Shown: positions 41,529-51,001, counted from the first letter of the stretch. The stretch is DNA of 64,000 nucleotides from Actinosynnema pretiosum (GCF_024171695.1 NZ_JAMTCF010000029.1:1-64000); one strand, 5' to 3'. Made by a program: numbers and translations. Notes: generated by a model not told the origin, from the letters alone.

Positions 41529-43517
41529 TCAGGCGCGCAGGTCCAGCGACCCGGTGGCGCGCGTGGTCGCCCCGGTCGCGGTGGTCTGGGTGGTGCCGAA
41601 CGCGGTGACCGCGCCCATCGCCGGGCGAAGGCCGAAGCCGCGCTCGGCCGGGGACTGCCACGACCCGCGCTGCTGGCCGCCGCCGTCCTGGCCGCCGGTG
41701 AAGGAGGTCGTGCCGAACCCGGCGCGCTCCATCTCCCGGCGCAGGTCGGGCAGCGCCGCGCGCAGCGCGTCCCGCCCGGTCTCGGTGGCCCCGCTCAGGG
41801 TCAGCTGGATCTGGTCGCCGTTGACCTGCGCGGTCACCGCGATCGGACCCAGGTCCAGCGGGTGCAGGTGCACGGTCAGCTCGTGCACGCCGTTGCGCCC
41901 GCGCAGCGGGGCGAGCGCCGCCGCCAGCTGGGAGCTGGGCGGCAGCTGCGGGACCGGCTGCGGCGCGGCCGGGGCCTGCGCCTGCGCCGGTGCGGCCACC
42001 TGCGGTGCGGGTGCGGTCGGGGTCTGCGCGGCCAGCGAGGCGTGACCGGCGGCGGCGACGCCGTCCAGCTTCACCTCGGCGCCCGCGCGCTCCTCCACCG
42101 CCCCGCCCGTCCGGGCGACGCCCTGGAGGGTGGACTGCGCGGCGCCCTGCACGGCCGCCTGGGCCGCCGTGACCTGGGTGGCCACCTGGCCGGTGACCGC
42201 CGCCGCCGTGGTCGCTGGCGCGGCCTGCGCGCCCGCGTCGACCTGCGCGGTCGCCGCGAGATCGGCCTTCACCGCCGCCTCGGCGACGTGCTCGGCCACC
42301 GGCCTGCCGTGGACGCGCGGTCCGCCGAACAGCTTCGGCTCACCGCTCACCTGCGCGTCGGTCTGGTCGTCTACCTGGGCGACCCCCGGAGGAGTGACAC
42401 CGGTCGGCTCCTCCGCCGCGGCGAGCTGCCCGGCCACCTGCCCGCCCACCTGGGCGGGGACGCCGGAGGCCTGCCCCGGCACGGCGGGCGGGAGGACCGC
42501 CGCGCCGGGGTCCTGACCGGCCGGGACCCGGCCGGTGGCGGCGCCCGCCCGCGCGGCGAGCCGCGCCGCGACCTGGGCGTCCACCGCCGCGTCGACCTCG
42601 CCCTGCGCCGTGAGCAGCGCCACCGCCTCGACCAGCCCCGCCGAGGGGGAGGACGGGGCGGAGGAGCCCGGCTGTCCGGGGACGGTCGGCGCGTCCGGGG
42701 ACGGTGCGGCGGGGGACTCCGCACCGGACCCGGCCTGCCCCGCCGGGCCGACCGCGACCCGCGCGGACAGCTCGGCGGAGACCTGCGCGCCCGCGTCGGA
42801 CGACAGCTGCGCCGTCGCCCGCGCGGAAACCTGAGCGGCCTGGGCCGCGACCGCCGACACCACCTGGGTGGCGCCCGCGCCCGCCTGACCGGCGACCTGG
42901 GCGGTCAGCTCGGCCTGGCCCGCGACCTGCGCGGACATCTGCGCCGACACCTGCGCCGACAGCGCCTGCGCGGCGAGGTCGACCTGCGCCGGGGCCTGCG
43001 CCTGCGAGTTCGGGACCTGCGCGGACGGCCCGGCCCCGGCCTGCGCCGCGAGCCGCGCGGCGGCCTGGGCCTGCCCGGCCACCTGGCCGAGCGCCCGCGT
43101 CGCCGACAGCCCGAGCCCGACGCCCACCTGGACGCCCTGGCCCGCCTCGGCGTCCGCGCCGCCCTGCGCCGCCTGCGGCTGGGCGCCCAGCGCGCCGAGC
43201 AGCGCGGCCAGCGCGGCGGCCTCGGCGCGGGTCTCGGCCTTCGCCTCGTCCACGTCCTCGGCCCGGTCGCCCGCCTTCGCGCCGACGGCGGCCTTCACGC
43301 CCGCCTTCACCCCGGCCCTGGCCTCGGCCTGCCGGTCCGCGCCCGCCTTCCCGGCGGGCTGCTGGTCGCCCTCGTCCCGCGCCGCGCGCCCGGTCGACGC
43401 GCTGACGGCCTGCGCGAGCACGCCGTCGAAACCGCTCCCCGCCCTGCCCCTCGGCCGCGCGTCCGAGGTGGACGACGACGAGGGGGTGGGCGCCGCGCCC
43501 TGCACGGTCACGTTCAC
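41529..43517 (-). CDS. fliK: Flagellar hook-length control protein FliK
   Basis: A 662-aa export substrate that measures hook length and triggers FlhB switching. The first ~560 residues are Ala/Gln/Val-rich, repetitive and probably extended (the ruler); the C-terminal Flg_hook domain is ELTVHLHPLDLGPIAVTAQVNGDQIQLTLSGAT (about 560-592) followed by RAALPDLRREMERAGF. It is longer than Salmonella FliK (405 aa). GTG 43517 abuts the stop of the peptidoglycan hydrolase gene. Confidence 0.92.
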   Translation of the reverse strand: MNVTVQGAAPTPSSSSTSDARPRGRAGSGFDGVLAQAVSASTGRAARDEGDQQPAGKAGADRQAEARAGVKAGVKAAVGAKAGDRAEDVDEAKAETRAEAAALAALLGALGAQPQAAQGGADAEAGQGVQVGVGLGLSATRALGQVAGQAQAAARLAAQAGAGPSAQVPNSQAQAPAQVDLAAQALSAQVSAQMSAQVAGQAELTAQVAGQAGAGATQVVSAVAAQAAQVSARATAQLSSDAGAQVSAELSARVAVGPAGQAGSGAESPAAPSPDAPTVPGQPGSSAPSSPSAGLVEAVALLTAQGEVDAAVDAQVAARLAARAGAATGRVPAGQDPGAAVLPPAVPGQASGVPAQVGGQVAGQLAAAEEPTGVTPPGVAQVDDQTDAQVSGEPKLFGGPRVHGRPVAEHVAEAAVKADLAATAQVDAGAQAAPATTAAAVTGQVATQVTAAQAAVQGAAQSTLQGVARTGGAVEERAGAEVKLDGVAAAGHASLAAQTPTAPAPQVAAPAQAQAPAAPQPVPQLPPSSQLAAALAPLRGRNGVHELTVHLHPLDLGPIAVTAQVNGDQIQLTLSGATETGRDALRAALPDLRREMERAGFGTTSFTGGQDGGGQQRGSWQSPAERGFGLRPAMGAVTAFGTTQTTATGATTRATGSLDLRA

Positions 43518-44498
43518 TCAGGCACCGCCGTTCAGCCTGGCCATGGCGGCCTGGACCTTGGGGACGTAGTTCTGGGTCTCGGCGAACGGCGGGATGCCGC
43601 CGTACTTCTGCACCGCGCCCGAGCCCGCGTTGTACGCGGCGATCGCCAGCGGCAGCGAGCCGTTGAAGGACTTGAGGTTGCCCGACAGCAGTCGGGCCGC
43701 GCCGTCGATGGCCTGCATCGGGTCGAGCGCGTTCACGCCGAGCCCGGCGGCGGTCGCGGGCATGATCTGCATCAGGCCCTGCGCGCCCGCGCTGCTCACG
43801 GCGGTCGGGTTGTAGTTGGACTCCACCGACGCCACCGCCGACAGCAGGCCCTGCGGCAGGCCGTACTTGGCCGTCGCCGCCGCGAACGCGCTCTCGTAGG
43901 TCGCCGCGCCGCCGGACAGCGCCGTCGGGCGGGCCACCGACCCGCTCGCGGACACCGCCGAGGTCGCCTCGGGCACGATCCGGCGGATCGAGGTCGGCGT
44001 CTCCCAGATCTTCTGCTCGCGCACCTGCGCGCCAGGCTCGGGGGCGTGGATCATCTTGCCGTCGCCGGTGTAGATGCCGATGTGGTAGGCCGGGTTGCCG
44101 AACGTCACCAGGTCACCGGGCTTGGCCTGGTCCAGGCTCGGCACGGCGGTGCCCTGCTGCGCCTGGTCCTCGGCCACGCGGGGCAGGGTGATGCCCAGGT
44201 TCTTGTAGACCAGCTGCACCAGCCCGGAGCAGTCCAGGCCCTTCGCCGGGTCGGTGCCGCCCCACACGTAGGGCACGCCGAGGTACTGCTTCGCGTTCTC
44301 CACGACCTGGCCGCCGGACACCCCGCCCGACGCCGACGCCCCGGAGGTCGCCGTGGTCCCGGACAGGGCGCTGGTCAGCGCCGACGCGAAGTCCGTCCCC
44401 GAGGTCGCGGCGGGCTCGGCCGCGCGCGGGACCAACCCGACGATCATCCGGTTGATCTCCTGCATCCGCACGCCGATGCCCGCGATGCCCGCGCTCAC
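43518..44498 (-). CDS. NlpC/P60 endopeptidase-lytic transglycosylase fusion in the flagellar operon
   Basis: A 326-aa two-enzyme protein. Residues about 65-175 are an NlpC/P60 peptidase (catalytic Cys in AKGLDCSGLVQLVY, His in NPAYHIGIYTG, third residue His in MIHAPEPG). Residues about 205-320 are a lytic transglycosylase (catalytic Glu in SAVASVESNYNP, then SSAGAQGLMQIMPATAAGLGV and AIAAYNAGSGAV). No signal peptide is seen, so it may be exported through the flagellar apparatus. It sits between fliJ and fliK, overlapping fliJ by 4 nt, and probably cuts peptidoglycan so the rod can pass, the job of FlgJ elsewhere. Confidence 0.9.
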   Translation of the reverse strand: MSAGIAGIGVRMQEINRMIVGLVPRAAEPAATSGTDFASALTSALSGTTATSGASASGGVSGGQVVENAKQYLGVPYVWGGTDPAKGLDCSGLVQLVYKNLGITLPRVAEDQAQQGTAVPSLDQAKPGDLVTFGNPAYHIGIYTGDGKMIHAPEPGAQVREQKIWETPTSIRRIVPEATSAVSASGSVARPTALSGGAATYESAFAAATAKYGLPQGLLSAVASVESNYNPTAVSSAGAQGLMQIMPATAAGLGVNALDPMQAIDGAARLLSGNLKSFNGSLPLAIAAYNAGSGAVQKYGGIPPFAETQNYVPKVQAAMARLNGGA

Positions 44499-44920
44499 GC
44501 CTCACCACCCCCGGTCCGGCCGCCCCACAGGTCGTCCACGACCCGCTGGGCCGCCGCCAGCTCGTCCTTGCGGGCCTGGTCGGCCGCGCGCTCCGTCAAC
44601 TTCTCCACCGTCCGCCGCCGCGTCGCCGCCTCGCGCAGCGCGCCCTGCCGGTCCGACGCGGCGTCCTCGGCCTCGCGCCGCACCTGCTCGGCGGCGCCCA
44701 GCGCCTGGGCCATCGCCCGGCCCGCCGCGACCGACGCGAGGTACGCGGTCGGGTCGCCGCCCTCGGGGCCGCTCCAGCCGTCCAGCCGCTCCTCGTGCCG
44801 CGCCACCCCGGCGCTCGCCCGCGACACCGCCGCGTTCGCCTTGGCCACGTCCCCGCGCGCCATGTCCTCCTGCGCGCGCCTGGCCCGCAGCACGGCCGCC
44901 AACCTCGATCCCACGCTCAT
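44495..44920 (-). CDS. fliJ: Flagellar export chaperone FliJ
   Basis: A 141-aa coiled-coil protein between fliI and the hydrolase gene. It is rich in Ala/Arg/Glu with heptad-like spacing (RLAAVLRARRAQEDMARGDVAKAN; REAATRRRTVEKLTERAADQARKDELAAAQRVVDDL). FliJ proteins are poorly conserved; size, composition and position support the call. FliJ joins the FliI hexamer to FlhA. ATG 44920 overlaps the fliI stop. Confidence 0.82.
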   Translation of the reverse strand: MSVGSRLAAVLRARRAQEDMARGDVAKANAAVSRASAGVARHEERLDGWSGPEGGDPTAYLASVAAGRAMAQALGAAEQVRREAEDAASDRQGALREAATRRRTVEKLTERAADQARKDELAAAQRVVDDLWGGRTGGGEA

Positions 44921-46236
44921 CCCCGCATACCCCCGTGCAGCAGTTCCCGCAGCTCCTCCCAGGACGACTCGGCGCTGGTGCGCGCGTGGATGTCCTGGGT
45001 GAGCAGGTCGTTGATGCGCGACTCCAGCGCCATGGCGCGGTCCGCCTCCAGGTTCGTGCCGCCGACGTAGGCGCCGATCTCCACCAGCTCGCGCACGTCC
45101 CGGCGGGCCGCCAGCAGCCTGCGCAGCTGCGCGGAGTCGGCGCGCTGCTCGGGCGTGGTCACCGCGCCGGTCACCCGCGACACCGACTCCAGCACGTCGA
45201 TGCTGGGGAAGTGCCCCGAGGTGGCGAGCCTGCGGTCGAGCACCACGTGGCCGTCCAGGATGGACCGGGCGGTGTCGGCGATCGGCTCGTTGTGGTCGTC
45301 GCCCTCCACCAGCACCGTGTACAGGCCGGTGATGCTGCCGCGCTCGGCCGGTCCGGCCCGCTCCAGCAGGGTCGGCATCAGCGCGAACACCGACGGCGGG
45401 AAGCCCCGCGTCGCGGGCGGCTCGCCCGCGGACAGGCCCACCTCGCGCTGCGCCATCGCGATGCGGGTGAGGCTGTCCATCATCAGCAGCGCGTTCGCGC
45501 CCCGGTCCCGGTACCACTCGGCGATGCGGGTGGCCACGAACCCCGCGCGCAGCCGCACCATCGGCGGCTGGTCGGAGGTCGCCACGACCACGACCGAGCG
45601 GGCCAGGCCCTCGGGGCCCAGGTCGTTCTCGATGAACTCGCGCACCTCGCGACCGCGCTCGCCGATCAGGGCGACCACGGTGATCTCCGCCTCGGTGCCG
45701 CGCGTGATCATCGACAGCAGGCTCGACTTGCCGACGCCCGAGCCCGCGAAGATCCCGATGCGCTGGCCCTGCCCGCACGGCACCATCGTGTCCAGCGCGC
45801 GCACGCCCAGCTGCAGCGGCTTGTCGATCAGCTGGCGCTGCAGGGCCGACGGCGGGGTCATGTCGACCGTCACCGACTCCAGCCCCACCAGCGGCGGCCC
45901 GCCGTCCATCGGCCGCCCCAGCCCGTCCAGCACCCGGCCGCGCAGCTGCTCGCCCACGGCGATCTGCAGCGGCCGGTTCGTGCTCACGACCTCGGCCCCC
46001 AGGCCGATGCCGCCCAGCGCGCCCAGCGGCAGGCAGGTGACCTTGCCCGCGCCCAGCGCCACCACCTCGGCCAGCACTTCCTGACCGCCGGACCCGATCC
46101 GCACCAGGTCGCCGATGCGGGCGCTGATGCCCGCCACCGTCACCGACAACCCCACCACACCGGTCACCCGGCCGATGACCTGCGGCTTCGCCGCGGCCAG
46201 GGCGGGTGCGAAACGCTCGTCCAGCAGTCCGGTCAC
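44917..46236 (-). CDS. fliI: Flagellar export ATPase FliI
   Basis: A 439-aa F1-like ATPase that energises export. Walker A is IFAGSGVGKSSLLS and Walker B NALLMMDSLTRIAMAQRE; the segment LIGERGREVREFIEND and the DLLTQDIHARTSAE-type end are typical. All catalytic residues are present and length is normal. GTG/ATG start 46236 overlaps the fliH stop by 4 nt. Confidence 0.97.
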   Translation of the reverse strand: MTGLLDERFAPALAAAKPQVIGRVTGVVGLSVTVAGISARIGDLVRIGSGGQEVLAEVVALGAGKVTCLPLGALGGIGLGAEVVSTNRPLQIAVGEQLRGRVLDGLGRPMDGGPPLVGLESVTVDMTPPSALQRQLIDKPLQLGVRALDTMVPCGQGQRIGIFAGSGVGKSSLLSMITRGTEAEITVVALIGERGREVREFIENDLGPEGLARSVVVVATSDQPPMVRLRAGFVATRIAEWYRDRGANALLMMDSLTRIAMAQREVGLSAGEPPATRGFPPSVFALMPTLLERAGPAERGSITGLYTVLVEGDDHNEPIADTARSILDGHVVLDRRLATSGHFPSIDVLESVSRVTGAVTTPEQRADSAQLRRLLAARRDVRELVEIGAYVGGTNLEADRAMALESRINDLLTQDIHARTSAESSWEELRELLHGGMRG

Positions 46237-46913
46237 AGTCCCAGCTCCTCGCGCACCCGGCGGAGCGCCGTCTCCAGACGGGCGTCCACCGTCGTCTCGT
46301 CGGTTTCTGCGATCGCCGCTCCGGGGGTCAACTCCGGATCGGCGACCAGAACCACCGTGCGTCCGTGCTCGGTGAACTCGGTGCCGTTCTCGTCGGCCAG
46401 CAGGGCGTGGTCATGAGGGTGCAGCCGAACCCTCACCGGAACGTGTGACGGCGCCAGCGCCAACGCCCTGGTCAGCGCGTCCCGGCCGCCCTGCTCGCCG
46501 CCGATCTCGCGGCCGACGAGCGCCTCGGCCAGGTCCACCGCCGCCGACACCAGCGCGCCGGTCATCTCGGTGGCCTGCACCACGTCCCGCGAGCGCAGCG
46601 ACTCGGCCGCCAGGCTCACCGCGCCGATCGCCCGCCGCACCTCGGCCTCCTGGTGCGCCAGGAGCCGCCGCAGCTGCTCCTCGGCGTGCGCCCTGGCCTC
46701 CGCGGTGGCCGCGCGGGCCTCCCGCATCCCCTGGGCCCAGCCGATGGCGTACCCCTCGGCCCTTGCCTCCGACCGCAGCGCCGTCAGCGCCTCCGCCGGG
46801 CTCTGGGCCGCCGTGACCACGTTCAGCTCGAACGCGGTCACCCCGGACGCCACCGCGTCCACCTGCCGCAGCACCGACACCTGGGTCGGGCTCTCAGTCG
46901 ACGTACTCGTCAT
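46233..46913 (-). CDS. fliH: Flagellar assembly protein FliH
   Basis: A 226-aa stator-like regulator of FliI. It has an Ala/Glu/Arg coiled coil (GYAIGWAQGMREARAATAEARAHAEEQLRRLL, about 70-103) with GxxxG-type spacing typical of FliH, and a C-terminal domain with HPHDHALLADENG and LETALRRVREELGL. It overlaps fliG by 20 nt. Confidence 0.9.
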   Translation of the reverse strand: MTSTSTESPTQVSVLRQVDAVASGVTAFELNVVTAAQSPAEALTALRSEARAEGYAIGWAQGMREARAATAEARAHAEEQLRRLLAHQEAEVRRAIGAVSLAAESLRSRDVVQATEMTGALVSAAVDLAEALVGREIGGEQGGRDALTRALALAPSHVPVRVRLHPHDHALLADENGTEFTEHGRTVVLVADPELTPGAAIAETDETTVDARLETALRRVREELGL

Positions 46914-47910
46914 CCTCGTTGCTCCGTCGCAGCACGATCTGGCCGGACTCCTCCAACTGGCGGATGACCCGGATGATCTTGGCCTGGGCCTCTTCCACGG
47001 TGCGCAGGCGCACCGAGCCGAGGACCTCGATCTCGTCGGACAGGTTCTCGGCCGCGCGCTCGGACAGGTTGCGCACGATCTTCTGGTTGACCTCGTTGCT
47101 GACGCCCTTGAGCGCCGTGGCCAGGTCGTTCGGCTCGATCTGCCGCAGCACCAGCTGCATCGACCGGTCGTCGATCCCGACGATGTCCTCGAACATGAAC
47201 ATCTGGCTGCGGATGAACTCGGCCAGCTCGGGGGACCGCTTGGTCAGGCCCTCCAGGATGGAGCGCTCCGTCGCCCGGTCCGAGCGGTTGATGATGTTCA
47301 CCAGCGGCTCGACGCCACCCACCGTGGACAGGTCCGAGGGCTGGAGCAGCGACGAGAACCGGCGCTGGAGCAGCGACTCGACCTTGCGGATCACCTCGGG
47401 GGAGGTCTGCTCCATCGTGGCGATCCGGTGGGCCACCTCGGCCTGCTTCTCCGGCGCCAGCCCCGCCAGCACCTGCGACGCCTGCCCGGAGGGCACGTGC
47501 GCCAGCACCAGCGCGATGGTCTGCGGGTGCTCGTCCTGGAGGAACGAGAGCACCTGCCGGGGGTCGGCCCGCTGCAGGAAGCTGAACGGCACGTCCAGCA
47601 GCAGCGCGCCGATGCGGTGCACGATCTCGTCCGCGCGGTCGTAGCCCAGCGTGCTGACCAGCAGGTCCCGCGCGTAGTCCATGCCGCCGTGCGCGACGTA
47701 CTTGCGCGCGGTGGCCATCTCGTAGAACTCGTCGGTGACCGACTGGGTGGCCTCGTGGCTGACCGAGTCGAGCCGGACGATCTCGCTGGAGAGCTGCTCG
47801 ACCTCGTTCTCCTGGAGCAGCGACAAGACCTTCGTGGAGTTGGTCTTGCCGAGGCGGAGCAGCAGCACGGCCGCCTTGCGCAGGCCGGTCATGTTGTCGT
47901 GCGGCGCCAT
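46894..47910 (-). CDS. fliG: Motor switch protein FliG
   Basis: A 338-aa rotor protein that joins FliF to the C-ring and contacts MotA. It has the N-terminal GLRKAAVLLLRLGKTNSTKVLSLL, the middle HPQTIALVLAHVPSGQAS with the EHPQ motif, and the C-terminal torque helix IEPNDLATALKGVSNEVNQKIVRNLSERAAENLSDEIE (about residues 273-310) with the expected charged residues. It starts 1 nt after the fliF stop. Confidence 0.97.
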   Translation of the reverse strand: MAPHDNMTGLRKAAVLLLRLGKTNSTKVLSLLQENEVEQLSSEIVRLDSVSHEATQSVTDEFYEMATARKYVAHGGMDYARDLLVSTLGYDRADEIVHRIGALLLDVPFSFLQRADPRQVLSFLQDEHPQTIALVLAHVPSGQASQVLAGLAPEKQAEVAHRIATMEQTSPEVIRKVESLLQRRFSSLLQPSDLSTVGGVEPLVNIINRSDRATERSILEGLTKRSPELAEFIRSQMFMFEDIVGIDDRSMQLVLRQIEPNDLATALKGVSNEVNQKIVRNLSERAAENLSDEIEVLGSVRLRTVEEAQAKIIRVIRQLEESGQIVLRRSNEDDEYVD

Positions 47911-47911
47911 G

Positions 47912-49591
47912 TCATCCCTTCACGGCGAGCCAGCCGCGCAGCAGTCGCGCGACTTCCTCGGGCTGTTCGTCGACGAGCGACTGGATCTCGCCCATCCGCT
48001 TCTCCTGCTCGGCGACCACCAGCGGGTCGACCTCGGCCCGCTTGGGGCCGCTCAGCTGCGGGAAGTCGTTGCCCGCGACCAGCGCCTGCTTCTCGGCGAT
48101 GGCCGCCTCGATCTCGCTGGTCCTGGTGCGCTCCAGCTGGGCCTTGAGCTCGTCGAGCTTGGCCAGCTCCGCCTCGGCCGCCGCGGCGGCGCGCTTGCGC
48201 CTGCGCCGGGTGGCGATCACCGTCATGATCAGCAGCACCAGCACGCCCAGTCCCGCGACGCCCGTCTTGATCATGCTCATCAGGTCGTCCTGCTGCGCCT
48301 GCGCCTGCTGGGCGGCGGCAGCGGCCTCGCCCAGCTGCGCGGCGCTGGTGTCGAACGGCATGGAGCTGACGGCCAGCGTGTCCCCGCGAGCGGCGTCCAG
48401 CGCCACGGCGGAGGAGGCGATCCTCTCCACCTCGGCCATGTCCACGGCGCCCGCGGTCTTCTGGTCCAGCAGCACCGCGACGCCCAGCTTGCGCACCTTG
48501 CCGGGGGCCGACTGGCGGGTCTCGATGACCGAGTTCACCGCGTTGTTCCTGGTCGACTTCTCCTGGTTGTAGGTGCCGTTGCCGCCGCCACCGGTCCCGT
48601 TCGTGGTGTTGCTCTCCAGCCCGTTCAGGGTGCCGTTCGTGGACCCGAGCACCCCGCCCGCCGCGTTCTGCCCGCCGTCGCCGGTGTAGCTCTCCGTCGT
48701 GGACGACTCGGACAGCGGAGCGGTGCCGTCACCGCTGGTGTAGGTCTGGCTCTTGGTCTCGGTCTGGTCGTAGTCCAGGTCCGCGGTCACCTGCACCACC
48801 GCGTGGTCCTGGCCGACGACCTGCGAGAGCATCTGCTGGAGCGAGGTGCTCAGCCGCTGCTCGAACGCCTTGGTCTGGTCGTCCCGGTCCCCGTTCGCCG
48901 AGGCCGACGCGCCGTCCGCGCCGCCGGTGGACAGGACCTTGCCGTCGGTGCCCGCCACGGTCACGCCGTCCGCGCTCATGCCCTCGACGCTGGAGGACAC
49001 CAGGTGCGTGATGGTCTGCACCTGGGCCTGCGACAGCGACTTGCCCGCGCCGGTCCCCACCAGCACGGCCGCCGTCGGCTTCGAGTCGCTGTCGGCGAAC
49101 ACGTCCTTCTGCGGGATCGCCAGGTGCACGCTCGCCGAGGTCACCCCGTCGATCGCCTTGATCGTGCTGGACAGCTCGCCCTCCATGGCGCGCTGGTAGC
49201 CGACCTGCTGCATGAACTCCGAGGTGGTGACGCCCTGCTGGTCCAGCAGCGCGTAACCGGTGTCCGACTGCGACGGCAGGTTCGCCGCGCTCATCTTCAA
49301 CCGCATCGCGTACACCTGGTCCTGCGGCACCATGATCGTCTGACCGCCGTCGGTCAGCTCGTACGTCACCCCGGACGCCGTGAGCTGGTCGACGATCGCG
49401 CTGGCGTCCTTCGAGGCCAGGCTCGTGTAGAGCGGCGCGTACGTGGGCTTGGAGGCCCAGAGGAAGTAGAACGCGATGGCGCCGACCACCGCCAGCACCG
49501 TCGCCCCCGCCACGACCTTCTGGCCCGCCGTGAACGCCTTGAAACCGGAGAGCACGCCCTGGGCGCTCGCCTTGATCCGGTCCAGGTTCAT
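47912..49591 (-). CDS. fliF: Flagellar MS-ring protein FliF
   Basis: A 559-aa basal-body ring protein with two membrane helices (about 24-44 and 435-455). The periplasmic-type ring domains include YAPLYTSLASKDASAIVDQL, MRLKMSAANLPSQ and LSSTIKAIDGVTSASVHLAIP. A Gly/Asn/Thr-rich insert (about 300-350) lies before the second helix. The end (EEVARLLRGWLAVKG) is the FliG-binding tail. The start overlaps fliE by 4 nt. Confidence 0.97.
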   Translation of the reverse strand: MNLDRIKASAQGVLSGFKAFTAGQKVVAGATVLAVVGAIAFYFLWASKPTYAPLYTSLASKDASAIVDQLTASGVTYELTDGGQTIMVPQDQVYAMRLKMSAANLPSQSDTGYALLDQQGVTTSEFMQQVGYQRAMEGELSSTIKAIDGVTSASVHLAIPQKDVFADSDSKPTAAVLVGTGAGKSLSQAQVQTITHLVSSSVEGMSADGVTVAGTDGKVLSTGGADGASASANGDRDDQTKAFEQRLSTSLQQMLSQVVGQDHAVVQVTADLDYDQTETKSQTYTSGDGTAPLSESSTTESYTGDGGQNAAGGVLGSTNGTLNGLESNTTNGTGGGGNGTYNQEKSTRNNAVNSVIETRQSAPGKVRKLGVAVLLDQKTAGAVDMAEVERIASSAVALDAARGDTLAVSSMPFDTSAAQLGEAAAAAQQAQAQQDDLMSMIKTGVAGLGVLVLLIMTVIATRRRRKRAAAAAEAELAKLDELKAQLERTRTSEIEAAIAEKQALVAGNDFPQLSGPKRAEVDPLVVAEQEKRMGEIQSLVDEQPEEVARLLRGWLAVKG

Positions 49592-49905
49592 GCCTGCAAC
49601 CTCATGATCTCGTTGAAGGCCTCGACGGCCTTGTTGCGGATCGCGACGGTCATCTGCACCCGCAGGCCGGCCTCAGTGCTGGCCGCCAGGTAGTCGTGGA
49701 CGTCGTTGAGCGTCCCGGTCGCGGCCTGCACGGCCAGCGAGTCCGACTTGGCCTGCGCCTGCTGGATGCCGTCGAGCACCCCGGAGAACAGCGACCCGCT
49801 CGCGGAGCCGGCAGCCGTCGCCGACTCGGCGCCGTCGGCCGCGATGGGCGCGACGACCGCGGGGGGAGTGGGGGAGCCGCCGATCGCGGCGATCGGGGCG
49901 GTCAC
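49588..49905 (-). CDS. fliE: Flagellar hook-basal body protein FliE
   Basis: A 105-aa MS-ring/rod junction protein. The conserved C-terminal half is GTLNDVHDYLAASTEAGLRVQMTVAIRNKAVEAFNEIMRLQ (about 64-104). The first ~35 residues are Ala/Pro-rich. GTG 49905 overlaps the flgC stop as GTGA. Confidence 0.94.
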   Translation of the reverse strand: MTAPIAAIGGSPTPPAVVAPIAADGAESATAAGSASGSLFSGVLDGIQQAQAKSDSLAVQAATGTLNDVHDYLAASTEAGLRVQMTVAIRNKAVEAFNEIMRLQA

Positions 49906-50300
49906 GCGCCACGACCCAGCTGCAGCGCCGCCTCGTAGGCCGTCTTGGCCCGGTCGACCACCGCGAGGTTCGCCTGGTAACCGCGCTGGGCCATGATCAG
50001 CTGGCCCATCTGGTCGCCGAGGTCGATGTCCGGGTACCGGACGTTGCCGTTGGCGTCGGCCAGCGGGTTCGTGGGCTCGTAGACGATCTTGCCCTCGGCG
50101 TCGCCGGAGAGCACGCCGCCCACGGTGACCCCGCCGTCCTCGCCCCGCGAGCGGGCCACGACGTAGCGGGCCTGGAACGCGGGACCGGCGGTGGAGGTGG
50201 CGTTGTTGACGTTCGCGATGTTGTCCGCGACCGCGTCCAGCCACTTGCGGTGCACCGAGACCCCGGTCTCGGCGATGCCGATGCTGTCGAAGAGGGCCAT
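49902..50300 (-). CDS. flgC: Flagellar basal body rod protein FlgC
   Basis: A 132-aa proximal rod protein. The N-terminal rod motif is GVSVHRKWLDAVADNIANVNNA and the C-terminal one is DQMGQLIMAQRGYQANLAVVDRAKTAYEAAL. The middle has YEPTNPLADANGNVRYPDID, the standard FlgC segment. It starts at ATG 50300, 1 nt after flgB. Confidence 0.96.
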   Translation of the reverse strand: MALFDSIGIAETGVSVHRKWLDAVADNIANVNNATSTAGPAFQARYVVARSRGEDGGVTVGGVLSGDAEGKIVYEPTNPLADANGNVRYPDIDLGDQMGQLIMAQRGYQANLAVVDRAKTAYEAALQLGRGA

Positions 50301-50301
50301 C

Positions 50302-50658
50302 TCAGACCGCCTTCAGCACGGCCGCGAAGCCGTTGTACTTGTTGTCGAGGGCCCGCACCATCAGCTGGTAGCGGAGGTTCGTGTCGGTGGCGGACACCGT
50401 CTCCTCGTCGATGTTCACGTTGTTGCCGTCCTGGCGGGCGGCGTTGACGCTGTCGCTGATGACCGGCCTGGTCCCCCGGACCGCGGCGGAGCCCTCACCG
50501 GACCGCACCGCCTCGCCCAGCGACTCCTCGAAGTTGACCTTGCTGGCGATGAACCCTGGCGTCTGGACGTTGGCGATGTTGTTCGCGGACACCCGCTGGC
50601 GCATCGCCAGACCGGTCAACGCGGCACGCACGCTCGTTGTCGCGAGGTCGTCGAACAC
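50302..50658 (-). CDS. flgB: Flagellar basal body rod protein FlgB
   Basis: A 118-aa proximal rod protein, first gene of the main basal-body operon. It has the motif LAMRQRVSANNIANVQTPGFIASKVNFEESL and ends with NLRYQLMVRALDNKYNGFAAVLKAV. The start is GTG 50658. A sigma-28-type promoter lies about 80 nt upstream. Confidence 0.95.
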   Translation of the reverse strand: MFDDLATTSVRAALTGLAMRQRVSANNIANVQTPGFIASKVNFEESLGEAVRSGEGSAAVRGTRPVISDSVNAARQDGNNVNIDEETVSATDTNLRYQLMVRALDNKYNGFAAVLKAV

Positions 50659-50738
50659 GGCTCGTGCTCCCTATGCCGTAGCTGGAGGGTGCCGATCCGT
50701 GGCGGTGGAGAAGCGAGCAATCCATGCTCTAGTTGCTG

Positions 50739-50765
50739 TGATCGGCGGGTGAGAGCCGACCGTGA
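50739..50765 (-). promoter_or_regulatory. Sigma-28-type promoter candidate for the flgB operon
   Basis: Minus strand: TTCAC, 15 nt, GCCGATCA. It would drive flgB through flgE, over 10 kb. The rest of 50766-51185 holds a terminator hairpin and no supported gene. Confidence 0.7.
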
Positions 50766-51001
50766 ACTTTTCCGGGAGAAATTCCGCAGGTCACAGCCCG
50801 TTCACAGGTATTAATCCGAACGAGTGGACGTGCTGGTGGAAATCGCCTGGCGGGTGATTCCCCGGAAGCCGTCAAGAGCCAAGTCAACAGCGGCGCGGTT
50901 GCCGCGCGATCGCCGGACGGGTGCTCTTCGGTTGCGCAAAAAGGACCCCTGAAAAGCCCGCAGGCGGCCGAGATCCGTCTCGGCGCCCCCCCGGCAGCCG
51001 A

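Noticed and set aside
41214-45002. 1262-aa plus-strand frame opposite fliK and neighbours
   Set aside because: Shadow of flgD, fliK, the hydrolase, fliJ and fliI, all of which have strong motifs on the minus strand.
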